From positions 86,475 through 150,474 of the forward strand of contig NZ_JABUAE010000008.1 in NCBI RefSeq assembly GCF_013314535.1: a DNA stretch of 64,000 bases, in the 5' to 3' direction. Source of the stretch: Bacillus sp. Xin1. GTDB taxonomy: Bacteria; Bacillota; Bacilli; Bacillales; Bacillaceae_G. This document shows, one piece after another, positions 7,579-16,564 of the stretch. How positions within the stretch are numbered: position 1 is the stretch's first letter; the number at the start of each line of letters is the position of its first letter. The notes beneath the pieces are model-generated. The model worked only from the letters and a program-made list of their open reading frames with translations. It was not told the origin of the DNA and ran no database searches. The position numbers were made by a program, and so were the translations under genes.

Positions 7579-9480
7579 ATGTGTGGTTTTGTAGGATGTT
7601 TATGTGAAAACCCTAGAGAGTTTTCAGAAACAGAAAAACATCAATTTGAAAATATGAACACGATTATTTTCCACCGCGGTCCAGATGACGAAGGATATTT
7701 TCGTGATGAACATGTACAATTTGGCTTCCGCCGTTTAAGTATCATTGACTTAGAGGCAGGACATCAGCCGCTAACTTATGAAAATGATCGATATGTAATT
7801 ATTTTTAATGGTGAAATTTACAACTATGTAGAATTACGCGAAATGCTGCTTGAAAAAGGAGCAACATTTGCAACGCAATCTGATACAGAAGTTATTATTG
7901 CATTGTATGCACATATGAAAGAGAAGTGTGTAGATTACCTTCGCGGTATGTTTGCATTTATGATTTGGGATCGTGAAGAAAAGAAACTTTTCGGTGCACG
8001 TGATCACTTCGGTATTAAGCCTTTATACATTGCTCAGCAAGGTGATACGACTTTCTTCGCATCTGAGAAGAAAAGTATTATGCATGTAATGCAAGATAAA
8101 GGAGTAAATCCAACTTCTCTGCAACATTACTTTACGTATCAATATGGTCCAGAACCAGAGACATTAACAACTGATGTTAATAAAATTGAACCTGGTCATT
8201 ATTTCGTAAAAGAAATCGGTAAAGAGATGGAAATTCATCGCTACTGGAAACCGTATTTCAATGCTTCAAGTGCAACGAAAGAGGAGCACATTCAAGCGAT
8301 TCGCGATGTGTTATATGATTCTGTAAAAGTTCATATGCGTAGTGATGTGCCAGTAGGTTCATTCTTATCTGGTGGTATCGATTCATCTATCATTGCTTCT
8401 ATTGCTAGAGAAATGAATCCAAACCTTTTAACATTCTCTGTTGGTTTCGAACGCCGCGGCTTCAGTGAAGTTGACGTTGCAAAAGAAACTGCTGAAAAAC
8501 TAGGTGTAACAAACCATAGTGTCTTCATTACAGCAAAAGAATTCATGAACGAATTCCCAAAAATCATTTGGCATATGGATGATCCTTTAGCTGATCCAGC
8601 TGCTGTACCATTGTACTTCGTTGCAAAAGAAGCACGTAAGCATGTAACAGTAGTTCTTTCTGGTGAAGGTGCAGACGAGCTGTTTGGTGGATATAACATT
8701 TATCGTGAGCCAAATTCTTTAAAAATGTTCTCTTACATCCCTACTCCAGGGAAAAGCGTCTTAAAGGCATTAAGTGGTGCGCTTAAAGAAGGCTTTAAAG
8801 GGAAAAGCTTCTTAGAGCGTGGATGTACACCAATTGAAGAACGTTACTATGGTAATGCGAAAATCTTCCGTGAAGAAGAAAAAGCTGAATTAATGAAGTA
8901 TTACAATGAAAGTGTTAACTACATGGATATCACGAAACCATTGTATAATGAAATTAAAGATTATGATGATGTTAGCAAAATGCAATACATCGACATGTTC
9001 ACATGGCTACGTGGTGACATTTTATTAAAAGCTGATAAAATGACGATGGCAAATTCATTAGAGCTTCGTGTACCATTCTTAGATAAAGAAGTATTTGACG
9101 TTGCGTCTAAAATTCCAACAGAATTAAAAATTGCAAATGGAACGACAAAAGCAATTTTACGTGAAGCAGTGCGCGGGATTGTTCCAGATCACGTGTTAGA
9201 TCGTAAAAAGCTGGGCTTCCCAGTGCCAATTCGTCACTGGTTAAAAGATGAAATGCATGACTGGGCTGTTAATATTATTAAAGAAAGTAAAACAGAGCAT
9301 TTAATCGACAAACAGTACGTATTAAACTTACTGGAAGCACACTGTGCAGATAAAGGTGATTATAGCCGTAAAATTTGGACAGTACTTGCATTTATGGTAT
9401 GGCATCAAATTTATGTAGAGCATAAATACGATACAAATGAGTTTCATGAAGAAACAAAACGTGCGTATAGCTTAGTATAA
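7579..9480 (+). CDS. asnB: Asparagine synthase (glutamine-hydrolysing), AsnB type
   Basis: Two-domain amidotransferase. The N-terminal class II glutaminase begins with the catalytic Cys2 (MCGFVG) and carries RGPDDEG and FNGEIYNY. The C-terminal synthetase domain has the PP-loop SGGIDSS and SGEGADELFGGY. Length (633 aa) and sequence match B. subtilis AsnB (about 632 aa) rather than the shorter AsnO or longer AsnH. In B. subtilis AsnB also amidates meso-diaminopimelate in peptidoglycan, so a cell-wall role is possible here. Start follows AAAGAGGG; monocistronic with its own terminator. Confidence 0.93.
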   Translation: MCGFVGCLCENPREFSETEKHQFENMNTIIFHRGPDDEGYFRDEHVQFGFRRLSIIDLEAGHQPLTYENDRYVIIFNGEIYNYVELREMLLEKGATFATQSDTEVIIALYAHMKEKCVDYLRGMFAFMIWDREEKKLFGARDHFGIKPLYIAQQGDTTFFASEKKSIMHVMQDKGVNPTSLQHYFTYQYGPEPETLTTDVNKIEPGHYFVKEIGKEMEIHRYWKPYFNASSATKEEHIQAIRDVLYDSVKVHMRSDVPVGSFLSGGIDSSIIASIAREMNPNLLTFSVGFERRGFSEVDVAKETAEKLGVTNHSVFITAKEFMNEFPKIIWHMDDPLADPAAVPLYFVAKEARKHVTVVLSGEGADELFGGYNIYREPNSLKMFSYIPTPGKSVLKALSGALKEGFKGKSFLERGCTPIEERYYGNAKIFREEEKAELMKYYNESVNYMDITKPLYNEIKDYDDVSKMQYIDMFTWLRGDILLKADKMTMANSLELRVPFLDKEVFDVASKIPTELKIANGTTKAILREAVRGIVPDHVLDRKKLGFPVPIRHWLKDEMHDWAVNIIKESKTEHLIDKQYVLNLLEAHCADKGDYSRKIWTVLAFMVWHQIYVEHKYDTNEFHEETKRAYSLV

Positions 9481-9485
9481 GTAGG

Positions 9486-9522
9486 AAAACCTTAAGGTCG
9501 TATACGAACTTAAGGTTTTTTT
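9486..9522 (+). terminator. Terminator of asnB
   Basis: AAAACCTTAAG / CTTAAGGTTTT hairpin followed by T-run. Confidence 0.85.
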
Positions 9523-9573
9523 CATAAATATGTATTTAGCTTGATACAATAAGTATAAGAGGGTGGACAAAAT

Positions 9574-9933
9574 ATGATTACGTTTGAAAAAGTAAATGCA
9601 GAAACAAAAAAAGTTGTGGAAGAAATGTTTGCTTCTCATAATTTGAATATGAAGGAAGTTGAATATTGCATAAAAGTTGATGATACATATATTGGCGTAT
9701 TGGATTATAAGGTGCAAGATGAGCATGCTATATTGTCTAATTTAATTATTCATTTCGATTACCAAGGTTACGGATATGGAACCAATACTTATTTTACATT
9801 GGAAGAAATGATGAAACATAGAGATATAAAACGTATTCAAGTGTTACAAAGAGATATAACGGAACGAACAAATTCATTTATAGAGGGACTGGGCTTTATA
9901 TTGAACGGTGAAGTATACATAAAACACTTATAG
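9574..9933 (+). CDS. GNAT-like acetyltransferase
   Basis: A 119-aa protein with the outline of a GNAT fold: a beta-rich first half, a degenerate acetyl-CoA loop around DYQGYGYGTNTYFTLEEMM (matching Q/RxxGxG/A) and a C-terminal RTNSFIEGLGFILNGEVY segment that resembles motif B. It is shorter than typical GNATs (about 150 aa). The start follows GAGGGTGG. The membrane-protein gene downstream begins 10-34 nt later, so the pair may be co-transcribed. Substrate unknown. Confidence 0.6.
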   Translation: MITFEKVNAETKKVVEEMFASHNLNMKEVEYCIKVDDTYIGVLDYKVQDEHAILSNLIIHFDYQGYGYGTNTYFTLEEMMKHRDIKRIQVLQRDITERTNSFIEGLGFILNGEVYIKHL

Positions 9934-9967
9934 AAGGAAAGAAATGAAATATAAGGCAGGTGGATGT

Positions 9968-10303
9968 ATGACGATGACGTCTGGTTTTTTACTAATAGGG
10001 GGTTGTTTTGTAGTAGCTGAACTATGCCAAATTTTCATTCGGAAAATGATGGGTAAAAAGCGTAAACCGTATGAATGGCAATACATTCCGGTATTTTGTA
10101 TTCTGTTTTTTACTCTGTATGTATTGCAAAATCTTACTCATTTTCCGCCAATGTTAAACATTTTTTTGAAGTTTGGCTTAATATATAGTGGCAGTGGAAT
10201 GACTATTCTATTTGGTTTGTTTTGCATACGGCATGTTCATTATCAGTCATACATATTTATTTTAAATTGGCTCAACCGGGACGATGGAAACCGCCTTACA
10301 TAA
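9968..10303 (+). CDS. Hypothetical membrane protein
   Basis: About 111 aa with three to four hydrophobic segments (GFLLIGGCFVVAELCQIF, YIPVFCILFFTLYVLQ, FGLIYSGSGMTILFGLFCI). The ATG at 9968 lies behind AAGGCAGGTGG; an earlier in-frame ATG at 9944 also has a plausible site (AGAAGGAAAG). No family is recognised. The stop codon is embedded in the following terminator hairpin. Confidence 0.6.
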   Translation: MTMTSGFLLIGGCFVVAELCQIFIRKMMGKKRKPYEWQYIPVFCILFFTLYVLQNLTHFPPMLNIFLKFGLIYSGSGMTILFGLFCIRHVHYQSYIFILNWLNRDDGNRLT

Positions 10304-10314
10304 GGTGGTTTTTT
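10288..10314 (+). terminator. Terminator overlapping the preceding stop codon
   Basis: AACCGCCTTA / TAAGGTGGTT hairpin plus T-run. Confidence 0.8.
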
Positions 10315-10395
10315 GCTTGGAACCAAATTTTTATGTTGTACATAAAATAAAATAGGACGAGCATTAATATATTAAATATAGAAAGGAAGGGATAT

Positions 10396-11391
10396 ATGAA
10401 GTTAGTTATAGATGCAGGTCACGGCGGATACGATTCCGGTGCTGTTGGAAACGGTTTGATTGAAAAAAATCTAACACTTCAAATTGCTAAACGTGTTCGA
10501 GATATATTACTTGCAACTTATACACTTAATATTAAAATGACACGTGATAGTGATGTTTTCATCTCATTATCTGAACGTGCAAATATTGCAAATTCTTTTG
10601 GGGCAGATTATTTTATCTCATTTCATATTAATAGTGGTGGTGGAACAGGTTTTGAAAGTTATATTTATGATGGACTATCAAATAGTAGTTCAGCAGCAGC
10701 CAAACAACAAAAGATACATGCAGCCGTTAATCCAGTTTTAACGAAATACGGTTTGCGTGATCGTGGTGCAAAAAAAGCCAATTATGCAGTACTAAGAGAA
10801 ACAGCTATGGATGCTTTATTAACAGAAACAGCTTTTATTGATACAACTTTTGATGCAAATTTATTAAAAAATCCGCAGTTTATGGAAGATTTAAGCCAAG
10901 CATATGCAAGAGGAATTGCGGCGATATTAGGATTAACAGCAAATCCAAACCCACCCAATCCACAACCCCAAAATCCAACACCAAAAACGATAGGTGTAGC
11001 CTATATTCGTGGGAAGAATGTGAATTTAAGAAGTGGTCCATCAACAACATCCTCGGTGATCCGTCAGTTAAATGCTCCAGAATCGTATGTAGTATATCAA
11101 GAAAGTAACGGCTGGTTAGGTTTAGGTGCAGGAGAATGGATATATAATGATCCATCGTATATTGATTATGTGAAATATGGAAATAGTGATGGTAGTCCAA
11201 TAGGAGTGGCAAATATTCGCGGCAAGAATGTGAATTTAAGAAACGGCCCATCAACAACATCCTCGGTGATTCGAAAGTTAAACTCTCCAGAATCCTATTT
11301 AGTATACGTGTATCAAAATGGTTGGCTAAACCTCGGGGGAAATCAATGGATTTATTATGATCCATCTTATATTGAATATAATCAATATTAA
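10396..11391 (+). CDS. N-acetylmuramoyl-L-alanine amidase with two SH3b repeats
   Basis: Peptidoglycan amidase of the Amidase_3 family. Zinc ligands H9 (DAGHGG), E23 (GLIEKN) and H77 (SFHIN) and catalytic E144 (LTETAF) are all present. A proline/asparagine linker at about residues 183-197 leads into two near-identical SH3b repeats, each starting with RGKNVNLR and GPSTTSSVIR. There is no signal peptide, as in phage endolysins, so it may be a captured lysin or be released by mother-cell lysis. Start follows GAAAGGAAGGG. Isolated gene. Confidence 0.9.
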   Translation: MKLVIDAGHGGYDSGAVGNGLIEKNLTLQIAKRVRDILLATYTLNIKMTRDSDVFISLSERANIANSFGADYFISFHINSGGGTGFESYIYDGLSNSSSAAAKQQKIHAAVNPVLTKYGLRDRGAKKANYAVLRETAMDALLTETAFIDTTFDANLLKNPQFMEDLSQAYARGIAAILGLTANPNPPNPQPQNPTPKTIGVAYIRGKNVNLRSGPSTTSSVIRQLNAPESYVVYQESNGWLGLGAGEWIYNDPSYIDYVKYGNSDGSPIGVANIRGKNVNLRNGPSTTSSVIRKLNSPESYLVYVYQNGWLNLGGNQWIYYDPSYIEYNQY

Positions 11392-11492
11392 AATATGAAA
11401 GATTATCAATGGAGCTACATGAAGCCCTGTCTTGAATGTCTTGTGAACAGAAGAACTTAAAGGGAGGGCTTTTTTTGTGAAAAAATAATTTA

Positions 11493-11881
11493 CGTGTACA
11501 TTGGTTTAGTGATGTATTAGGAACAATTGCCTTGCGTATCATAGTTGTATATCTATCTATAAGATTCGTACTACAAAAAATTGTGTTAATCTTTTCTATT
11601 GCTGTGTACTGTTTGACAGACCAAATGGATAATTATAATGTTATGGATGTTATAACAGGTGCAACAATTGGTGTGATGTTATAAGGTCAATTCATTCAAA
11701 TGAAAGAAAAAAATATATTGAAATTATAAATTTTAAAAATGGTAATTGGACTTATTGTTGTGATTTCTATGCAATTCGTGCTGAAAAAGGAAGTTCCAGA
11801 CATGTATTAAGTACGTTATGTGTTGCTTGGAATGACCATTACTTTTGTTGGTCTGTTTATTTTTCGTATGTATCGATAGGG
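11493..11881 (+). pseudogene. Decayed PAP2-like phosphatase remnant
   Basis: The frame beginning at 11493 reads RVHWFSDVLGTIALRIIVVY, which fits PAP2 motif 3 (H-X3-D). After a stop at about 11683, another frame carries a hydrophobic tail (VIGLIVVISMQFVLKK, then LLGMTITFVGLFIFRMYR) with an internal stop. Motifs 1 and 2 are absent, so the 5' part is lost. Weak: assignment rests on one motif plus membrane character. Confidence 0.4.
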
Positions 11882-11959
11882 TGAACTTGAAAAATATATT
11901 CTAAAAAAGTTTTCTGAAATATATTGACAACTTTTAGTCTATCCATTAACCTTTAAAAT

Positions 11960-11979
11960 GTTAATGATAATCACTTTCA
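11960..11979 (+). promoter_or_regulatory. Fur-box-like operator
   Basis: AATGATAATCACTTTCA, a partial match to the 7-1-7 Fur palindrome (TGATAAT-N-ATTATCA), placed immediately before the ribosome site of an iron-siderophore receptor. Confidence 0.55.
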
Positions 11980-11992
11980 CCTAGGAGGAAAT

Positions 11993-12955
11993 ATGACCAA
12001 AACTAAAAATATCTTCATCTTCTGCATTATAATGTTAATGGTTATGATTGCAGGGTGTGATAAAGAAGAGAAAAAAGAAACAAAAGCAGCAGCAAAAGGG
12101 AAAGATTCATATGTAATTAAGCATGCAATGGGGGAAACAACAATTACAGGGACACCAAAAAGAGTTGTTGTCCTGACAAATGAAGGTGCTGAGGCTCTTT
12201 TATCGGTAGGAGTTACACCAGTTGGTGCTACAAAGCCAAGAGCTGGTGATGAATGGTATCCGCACTTAGCAAAAGAATTGAGAGATACAAAAGTTGTAGG
12301 AACAGAGCGTGACGTTAATTTAGAGGCAATTATGAAATTAAAGCCTGATTTAATTATTGGGAATAAAATGCGCCATGAAAAGGTATATGAGCAATTAAAA
12401 GAAATTGCACCTACTGTTTATGCTGAAACACTACGCGGTGATTGGAAAGAAAACTTCGCGTTATACACAAAAGCAGTACATAAAGAAAAAGAAGGCAACA
12501 AAGCCTTGGATGATTATAAGAAGCGTATTGAAGGATTAAAAGAGAAACTAGGAGATAAAGTAGATTCTAAAGTTTCTATTATTCGTTTCGTTCCAGGTGA
12601 CGTTCGCATTTATCAAAAAAATTCATTCTCGGGTGTTGTTTTAAATGATATCGGATTTAAGCGACCACCACTTCAGGATAAGGATGATTTTGCGATAAAA
12701 GGTGTTACAAAAGAGCAAATTCCGAATATGGATGGGGACTATTTATTCTATTTCACATCTGATAAGGATGCTGATAAAAAGAATGCAGGAAATACAATAG
12801 CAAAAGAATGGACAGAAGATCCACTCTTTAAACAATTACAAGCTTCAAAAAATAATAAAGTATTTGAAGTAGATGAAGTCATTTGGAATACAGCAGGCGG
12901 TATTAAAGCAGCAAATCTTATGTTGGAAGACATAGAAAAATACTTTCTGAAATAA
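11993..12955 (+). CDS. Iron-siderophore ABC transporter substrate-binding lipoprotein
   Basis: Class III periplasmic-binding-type lipoprotein (FhuD/FepB/YfiY group) that captures ferric siderophore at the cell surface. A signal peptide ends in MIAGC; KRVVVLTNEGAEALLSVGV and LEAIMKLKPDLIIGNK are the conserved N-lobe elements, and IWNTAGGIKAANLMLEDIE closes the C-lobe. 320 aa is standard. The strong AGGAGG site and an upstream Fur-like box fit iron control. No permease or ATPase is adjacent, so it must use a transporter encoded elsewhere. It resembles YfiY, but ligand choice cannot be read. Confidence 0.85.
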   Translation: MTKTKNIFIFCIIMLMVMIAGCDKEEKKETKAAAKGKDSYVIKHAMGETTITGTPKRVVVLTNEGAEALLSVGVTPVGATKPRAGDEWYPHLAKELRDTKVVGTERDVNLEAIMKLKPDLIIGNKMRHEKVYEQLKEIAPTVYAETLRGDWKENFALYTKAVHKEKEGNKALDDYKKRIEGLKEKLGDKVDSKVSIIRFVPGDVRIYQKNSFSGVVLNDIGFKRPPLQDKDDFAIKGVTKEQIPNMDGDYLFYFTSDKDADKKNAGNTIAKEWTEDPLFKQLQASKNNKVFEVDEVIWNTAGGIKAANLMLEDIEKYFLK

Positions 12956-12968
12956 GTAAAGTAGAGTG

Positions 12969-13005
12969 AAAAACACATTACTATTTAAAGGTAATGTGTT
13001 TTTTA
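12969..13005 (+). terminator. Terminator of the siderophore receptor
   Basis: AACACATTAC / GTAATGTGTT hairpin and T-run. Confidence 0.8.
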
Positions 13006-13088
13006 TACTTTTAAATGACAGAAAATTCTTTCTGTTAAACAAAGAGAAGTTGTACAATGAAATTAATAAAAAGTAAAGGAGTGGAGAA

Positions 13089-13967
13089 ATGGTGAAAGGT
13101 GTTCATAAAGATTGGATTTTGCTTAATGGGAGAATTGTAAATACGGAGGAAGAACAGCCGATGGTTGCATTAGAAGAAAGAGGGCTGCAATTTGGGGATG
13201 GAATATATGAATTATTTCGTTTATACAATGGGAAACCTCATTTACTAGATTTACATTTAGAGCGATTTTTTAAATCTATGAAGGAAATTCATCTTGTTCC
13301 ACCTTTTACTAAAGAAGAATTAATTGAGCAACTTCAGCAATTAATTGAAAAAAATCAATTTCAAGAAGATGGGAATGTATATATTCAAATTTCAAGAGGT
13401 ATGCAGCCCCGAAATCATGTATATGAATCCAATTTAGTGCCAACTTATTTCGCAAATATCGTTTCATTCTCGAGACCGATTTCTGTAATGGAAAAGGGAA
13501 TAAAGGTAACAGTGGAAGAAGATATTCGCTGGAAGTTTTGTCATATCAAATCTTTAAATCTGCTCCCTAATATTATGATTAAGAATAAAATTAATGAAGA
13601 AGGGTATCAAGAAGCAATATTAGTTCGAGATGGGATTGTAACAGAAGGTTGCCATTCAAATTTCTTTATTATAAAAAATAATAAAGTGATTACGCACCCG
13701 GCAGATCATTTTATTTTACATGGCATTACTCGTCAACATGTCATTTCATTAGCAAAAGCTCTACATATTGAAGTAGAAGAGCGAGGGTTTTCATTACAAG
13801 AAGTATATGAGGCAGATGAATGTTTCTTTACAGCAACACCTCTTGAAATATTTCCTGTCATTCAAATAGGAAATGAGCAATTTGGTAATGGAGAAAGAGG
13901 AGTAATTACGAAGAAGCTACAAGCTGCTTATGAGGAGAGTATTGCGTCTTTAAAAGTAATAAACTGA
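13089..13967 (+). CDS. dat: D-amino-acid (D-alanine) aminotransferase
   Basis: PLP fold-type IV transaminase interconverting D-alanine/2-oxoglutarate and pyruvate/D-glutamate, supplying D-Glu for peptidoglycan. The Schiff-base lysine is K154 in CHIKSLNLLPN; the PLP-contact glutamate lies in VTEGCHSNFF, and the N-terminal RGLQFGDGIYE is typical. Length 292 aa matches the family. The ATG follows AAAGGAGTGG. Branched-chain transaminases share the fold, but the IKSLNLL context favours Dat. Confidence 0.88.
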   Translation: MVKGVHKDWILLNGRIVNTEEEQPMVALEERGLQFGDGIYELFRLYNGKPHLLDLHLERFFKSMKEIHLVPPFTKEELIEQLQQLIEKNQFQEDGNVYIQISRGMQPRNHVYESNLVPTYFANIVSFSRPISVMEKGIKVTVEEDIRWKFCHIKSLNLLPNIMIKNKINEEGYQEAILVRDGIVTEGCHSNFFIIKNNKVITHPADHFILHGITRQHVISLAKALHIEVEERGFSLQEVYEADECFFTATPLEIFPVIQIGNEQFGNGERGVITKKLQAAYEESIASLKVIN

Positions 13968-13982
13968 ATGTACAAGGAAAAT

Positions 13983-14008
13983 GAAGCTGGTATTCCACCA
14001 GCTTTTTT
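13983..14008 (+). terminator. Terminator of dat
   Basis: AAGCTGGT / ACCAGCTT hairpin followed by six T. Confidence 0.85.
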
Positions 14009-14064
14009 CGTGATATAATCAAACGTAGAATGATTTTTGAAAACGCTATAAAAGGGGATTATAT

Positions 14065-14712
14065 ATGAAATATGAAGCATTTAAAGAAGTGATTCACGGA
14101 AGACGTAGTGTTCGAAAATTTACAGAACAAGAAGTATCAGTTCGTGACATAGAAGAAATTATTGATTGTGCTCGTTACGCACCAAGTGATACAAATTCAC
14201 AAACGTGGGAATTTATTGTCATCATGAATCGGGATAAAATTAAAGAAATTGAACAAATGACATGGGATGCTTTACATAAAATGGCTGAACAAGCAGCGGA
14301 AAAGGGCGAAGAAAAAGCAGGTAAATTACTTACACGTTCATTTGGACCATACGCAACTGCATTTTCTGATGCACCGGTTTTAATCGTATGTTTAGCTACA
14401 CCTTACAAGTCAAAGTTTCGTGAAAAAATATTTGATCCAATTGACTTCGTTCCAGATTCAGTATGGGAAGAAGAGGGGATTAAGAGTAGTTGTTTAGCTG
14501 CACAAAATTTAATGTTAGCAGCATATGCAAGAGGGCTTGGGACTTGCCCGATGACAGGGCCTGTGTTATTAGCTCAAAATGAATTACGACAATATTTACA
14601 AATTGAGCCTGAGAAACAAATTAATATGGTAATTTCACTCGGTTACCCAAAAGAGCAGCCCAAAAAACTTGCTCGAAAAGAAATTGAGGATATTACAAAA
14701 TTTATTTTTTAG
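14065..14712 (+). CDS. Nitroreductase family protein
   Basis: FMN-dependent NAD(P)H oxidoreductase. HGRRSVRKF at the N-terminus binds FMN phosphate, CARYAPSDTNSQTWEF follows, and LGTCPMTGP is the conserved C-terminal loop. 215 aa is typical. The ribosome site AAAGGGG precedes ATG. Monocistronic. Substrates in this family range from nitroaromatics to flavins and quinones and cannot be assigned here. Confidence 0.88.
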   Translation: MKYEAFKEVIHGRRSVRKFTEQEVSVRDIEEIIDCARYAPSDTNSQTWEFIVIMNRDKIKEIEQMTWDALHKMAEQAAEKGEEKAGKLLTRSFGPYATAFSDAPVLIVCLATPYKSKFREKIFDPIDFVPDSVWEEEGIKSSCLAAQNLMLAAYARGLGTCPMTGPVLLAQNELRQYLQIEPEKQINMVISLGYPKEQPKKLARKEIEDITKFIF

Positions 14713-14727
14713 GATGTTGTGTAAAAA

Positions 14728-14776
14728 AATAGAAAAAAGGCATTGGTGCGTCCGATGTCTTTTTTCTATTTTTTCT
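14728..14776 (+). terminator. Terminator after the nitroreductase
   Basis: ATAGAAAAAAGGCAT / ATGTCTTTTTTCTAT arms around a short loop, then T-rich sequence. Confidence 0.75.
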
Positions 14777-14888
14777 AGAAGGGAATATTTTTTGCTAATA
14801 ATGGGCTAAAATGGAGAATAAGAAGGAATTCCTAATTATTTCTTGAAAAAATTAATGATGTTAAAAAAGAAAGTATGGTACAGTAATA

Positions 14889-14909
14889 GTGAACAAAATG
14901 TTTGTTCAC
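14889..14909. promoter_or_regulatory. 21-bp perfect palindrome, TetR-type operator candidate
   Basis: Arms GTGAACAAA and TTTGTTCAC separated by 3 bp. TGAACA-N-TGTTCA cores are common among TetR-family operators. It lies about 80 bp before the lipoprotein start at 14992 and upstream of a TATAAT hexamer at 14952-14957 (a weak -35, TTTAGA, at 14929-14934). No regulator gene is adjacent. Confidence 0.5.
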
Positions 14910-14991
14910 GGAATTTTAAAAAACTGAATTTAGAATAGATAATTATTTTTGTATAATAAATGAAAGAGTAAATTTACAGGGGGGATGAATT

Positions 14992-15480
14992 TTGAAGAAA
15001 TTCATAATCGCTGGATTGTCTGCTTTGTTATTGGTTGGGTGTGGTGTTTCAAATGAAAAAGAAGAAGCCCAGCCTATAAAAGAAGAACAGATTGTAAATG
15101 CAAGTGATGAGAGTGTAACTTCTTTTCCTGAGGGGGCAATGCCAATTGGTGAAGGGAAAGTAAAAGTAATTACACCAGATGGTACTTCTGAAGATGGGAA
15201 TATACCAACTGTATTTGTAAAGAAAGACGCTCTAATTCAGCAAGTTGAATTAGAACTTACCAATTTTCAAAATGATAAAGAAACATTTGTATTCGTAGAT
15301 AATATATTTGAAGATAAACATCATGTTACGAGCATAACGCAGACAACAGTAGAATTAAAACAAAAAACGTTAGAGGCAGGATATCACACAGTAACTGCAG
15401 CTCAATTTGAAAATAATGATCCATCAGGAAAAGTTATTAACTTTGTACAGGCTAAATTTGAAAATAAACCTGCATTTTAA
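14992..15480 (+). CDS. Hypothetical lipoprotein
   Basis: Signal peptide KKFIIAGLSALLLVGCG with a lipobox ending at Cys17, then a 145-aa acidic mature domain of no recognised family (FVKKDALIQQVELELTNFQ, FVFVDNIFEDKH). The TTG start at 14992 is set by the strong GGGGGGATGAATT preceding it. An extracellular role anchored to the membrane is inferred. Monocistronic; the promoter region contains a long palindrome. Confidence 0.75.
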   Translation: MKKFIIAGLSALLLVGCGVSNEKEEAQPIKEEQIVNASDESVTSFPEGAMPIGEGKVKVITPDGTSEDGNIPTVFVKKDALIQQVELELTNFQNDKETFVFVDNIFEDKHHVTSITQTTVELKQKTLEAGYHTVTAAQFENNDPSGKVINFVQAKFENKPAF

Positions 15481-15505
15481 AATAGACTAACACGTTATAT
15501 GTAAC

Positions 15506-15546
15506 AAAAAAGTACATTACTGAAAAAGTAATGTACTTTTTTGTTT
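15506..15546 (+). terminator. Terminator of the lipoprotein gene
   Basis: AAAAAAGTACATTACT / AGTAATGTACTTTTTT hairpin. Confidence 0.85.
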
Positions 15547-15742
15547 TGTATATTTTATGAAATAACTGAATTGATTGTCAGGCGAAAGGATCTTGTTGAA
15601 TTATAATAAAATGAAAATATATATACCTATAGTATAAATGTGTTATAGGAATCTTGTATGAAAATGTCGAATATAGTATACTGCGTCGTAAAAACACGTT
15701 TTCTATTGTTTAACGTGAAACGAGTAGGGAGGAAAAGATGTA

Positions 15743-16291
15743 ATGAAACGAGCTCTTATCAATATTGATTATACATATGATTTCGTGGCCGAAGATGGTG
15801 CTTTAACATGTGGGAAGCCAGGGCAAACTATTGAAAAGCCTCTTGTAGAGATTACGAAGCAGTTTATGGAAAATGGAGATTATGTTGTATTTGCCATTGA
15901 TAGGCATGAGGCAAATGATTCCTATCATCCAGAGACACAACTATTTCCACCGCATAATATAGCGGGTACAAAAGGAAGAGATTTATACGGAGAGTTGCAA
16001 AATCTGTATGAAAAATATCGTAACAATGAGAATGTATACTATATGGACAAAACACGTTATAGTGCTTTTGCTGGAACGGACTTAGAAATGAAACTAAGAG
16101 AAAGAGGTATACAAGAAGTCCACCTTGTTGGCGTATGTACGGATATTTGCGTTCTCCATACAGCGGTGGATGCTTATAATAAAGGATTTCACATCGTTGT
16201 ACACGAAAAAGCAGTGGCTTCTTTTAATGAACAAGGACATGAGTTTGCCCTAGGACACTTCAAGTCTTGTTTGCACGCAGAAGTACAGTGA
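15743..16291 (+). CDS. Isochorismatase-family cysteine hydrolase, probable nicotinamidase
   Basis: Converts nicotinamide to nicotinate in NAD salvage, by family inference. The triad is visible: D9 (INIDYTYDF), K103 (MDKTRYSAF) and C136 (GVCTDICVLHTA). Metal-side residues D53 and H55 are in AIDRHEAN. 182 aa is the usual size. The start follows AGGGAGG. Monocistronic. Confidence 0.85.
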   Translation: MKRALINIDYTYDFVAEDGALTCGKPGQTIEKPLVEITKQFMENGDYVVFAIDRHEANDSYHPETQLFPPHNIAGTKGRDLYGELQNLYEKYRNNENVYYMDKTRYSAFAGTDLEMKLRERGIQEVHLVGVCTDICVLHTAVDAYNKGFHIVVHEKAVASFNEQGHEFALGHFKSCLHAEVQ

Positions 16292-16396
16292 AGGTAGAGG
16301 AAACATTGAGGATCATACCTGTTAGTAACTGTCTAGTTATATTAAAAAAGGACCATTTATTTTTTAAAATGCAATGTTATACATTATGTAATTTCG

Positions 16397-16431
16397 GGTA
16401 CATCACTTACTTGAGAGTGATGTACTTTTTA
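16397..16431 (+). terminator. Terminator downstream of the nicotinamidase-like gene
   Basis: GTACATCACT / AGTGATGTAC hairpin plus five T; it lies about 105 nt after the stop. Confidence 0.75.
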
Positions 16432-16564
16432 ATTTATATATACTTATTCAGTAAACAATAGCGTGTCAATCAGAGATTTGTTGTTATTGCATATGAGAGT
16501 GTAGCACGTTATGGATATACATAGATTGTGTAAGCATAAGGAAAGATAGCTATAGGTGATCAAA

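Noticed and set aside
8331-8699. Antisense open frame inside asnB
   Set aside because: It lies within the conserved PP-loop domain of asnB and has no ribosome site or recognisable protein.
10880-11542. Long antisense open frame opposite the amidase SH3b repeats (220 codons)
   Set aside because: It mirrors the repeated amidase coding sequence, has no ribosome site and encodes an implausible His/Ser/Leu-rich protein; the amidase on the plus strand has full catalytic motifs.
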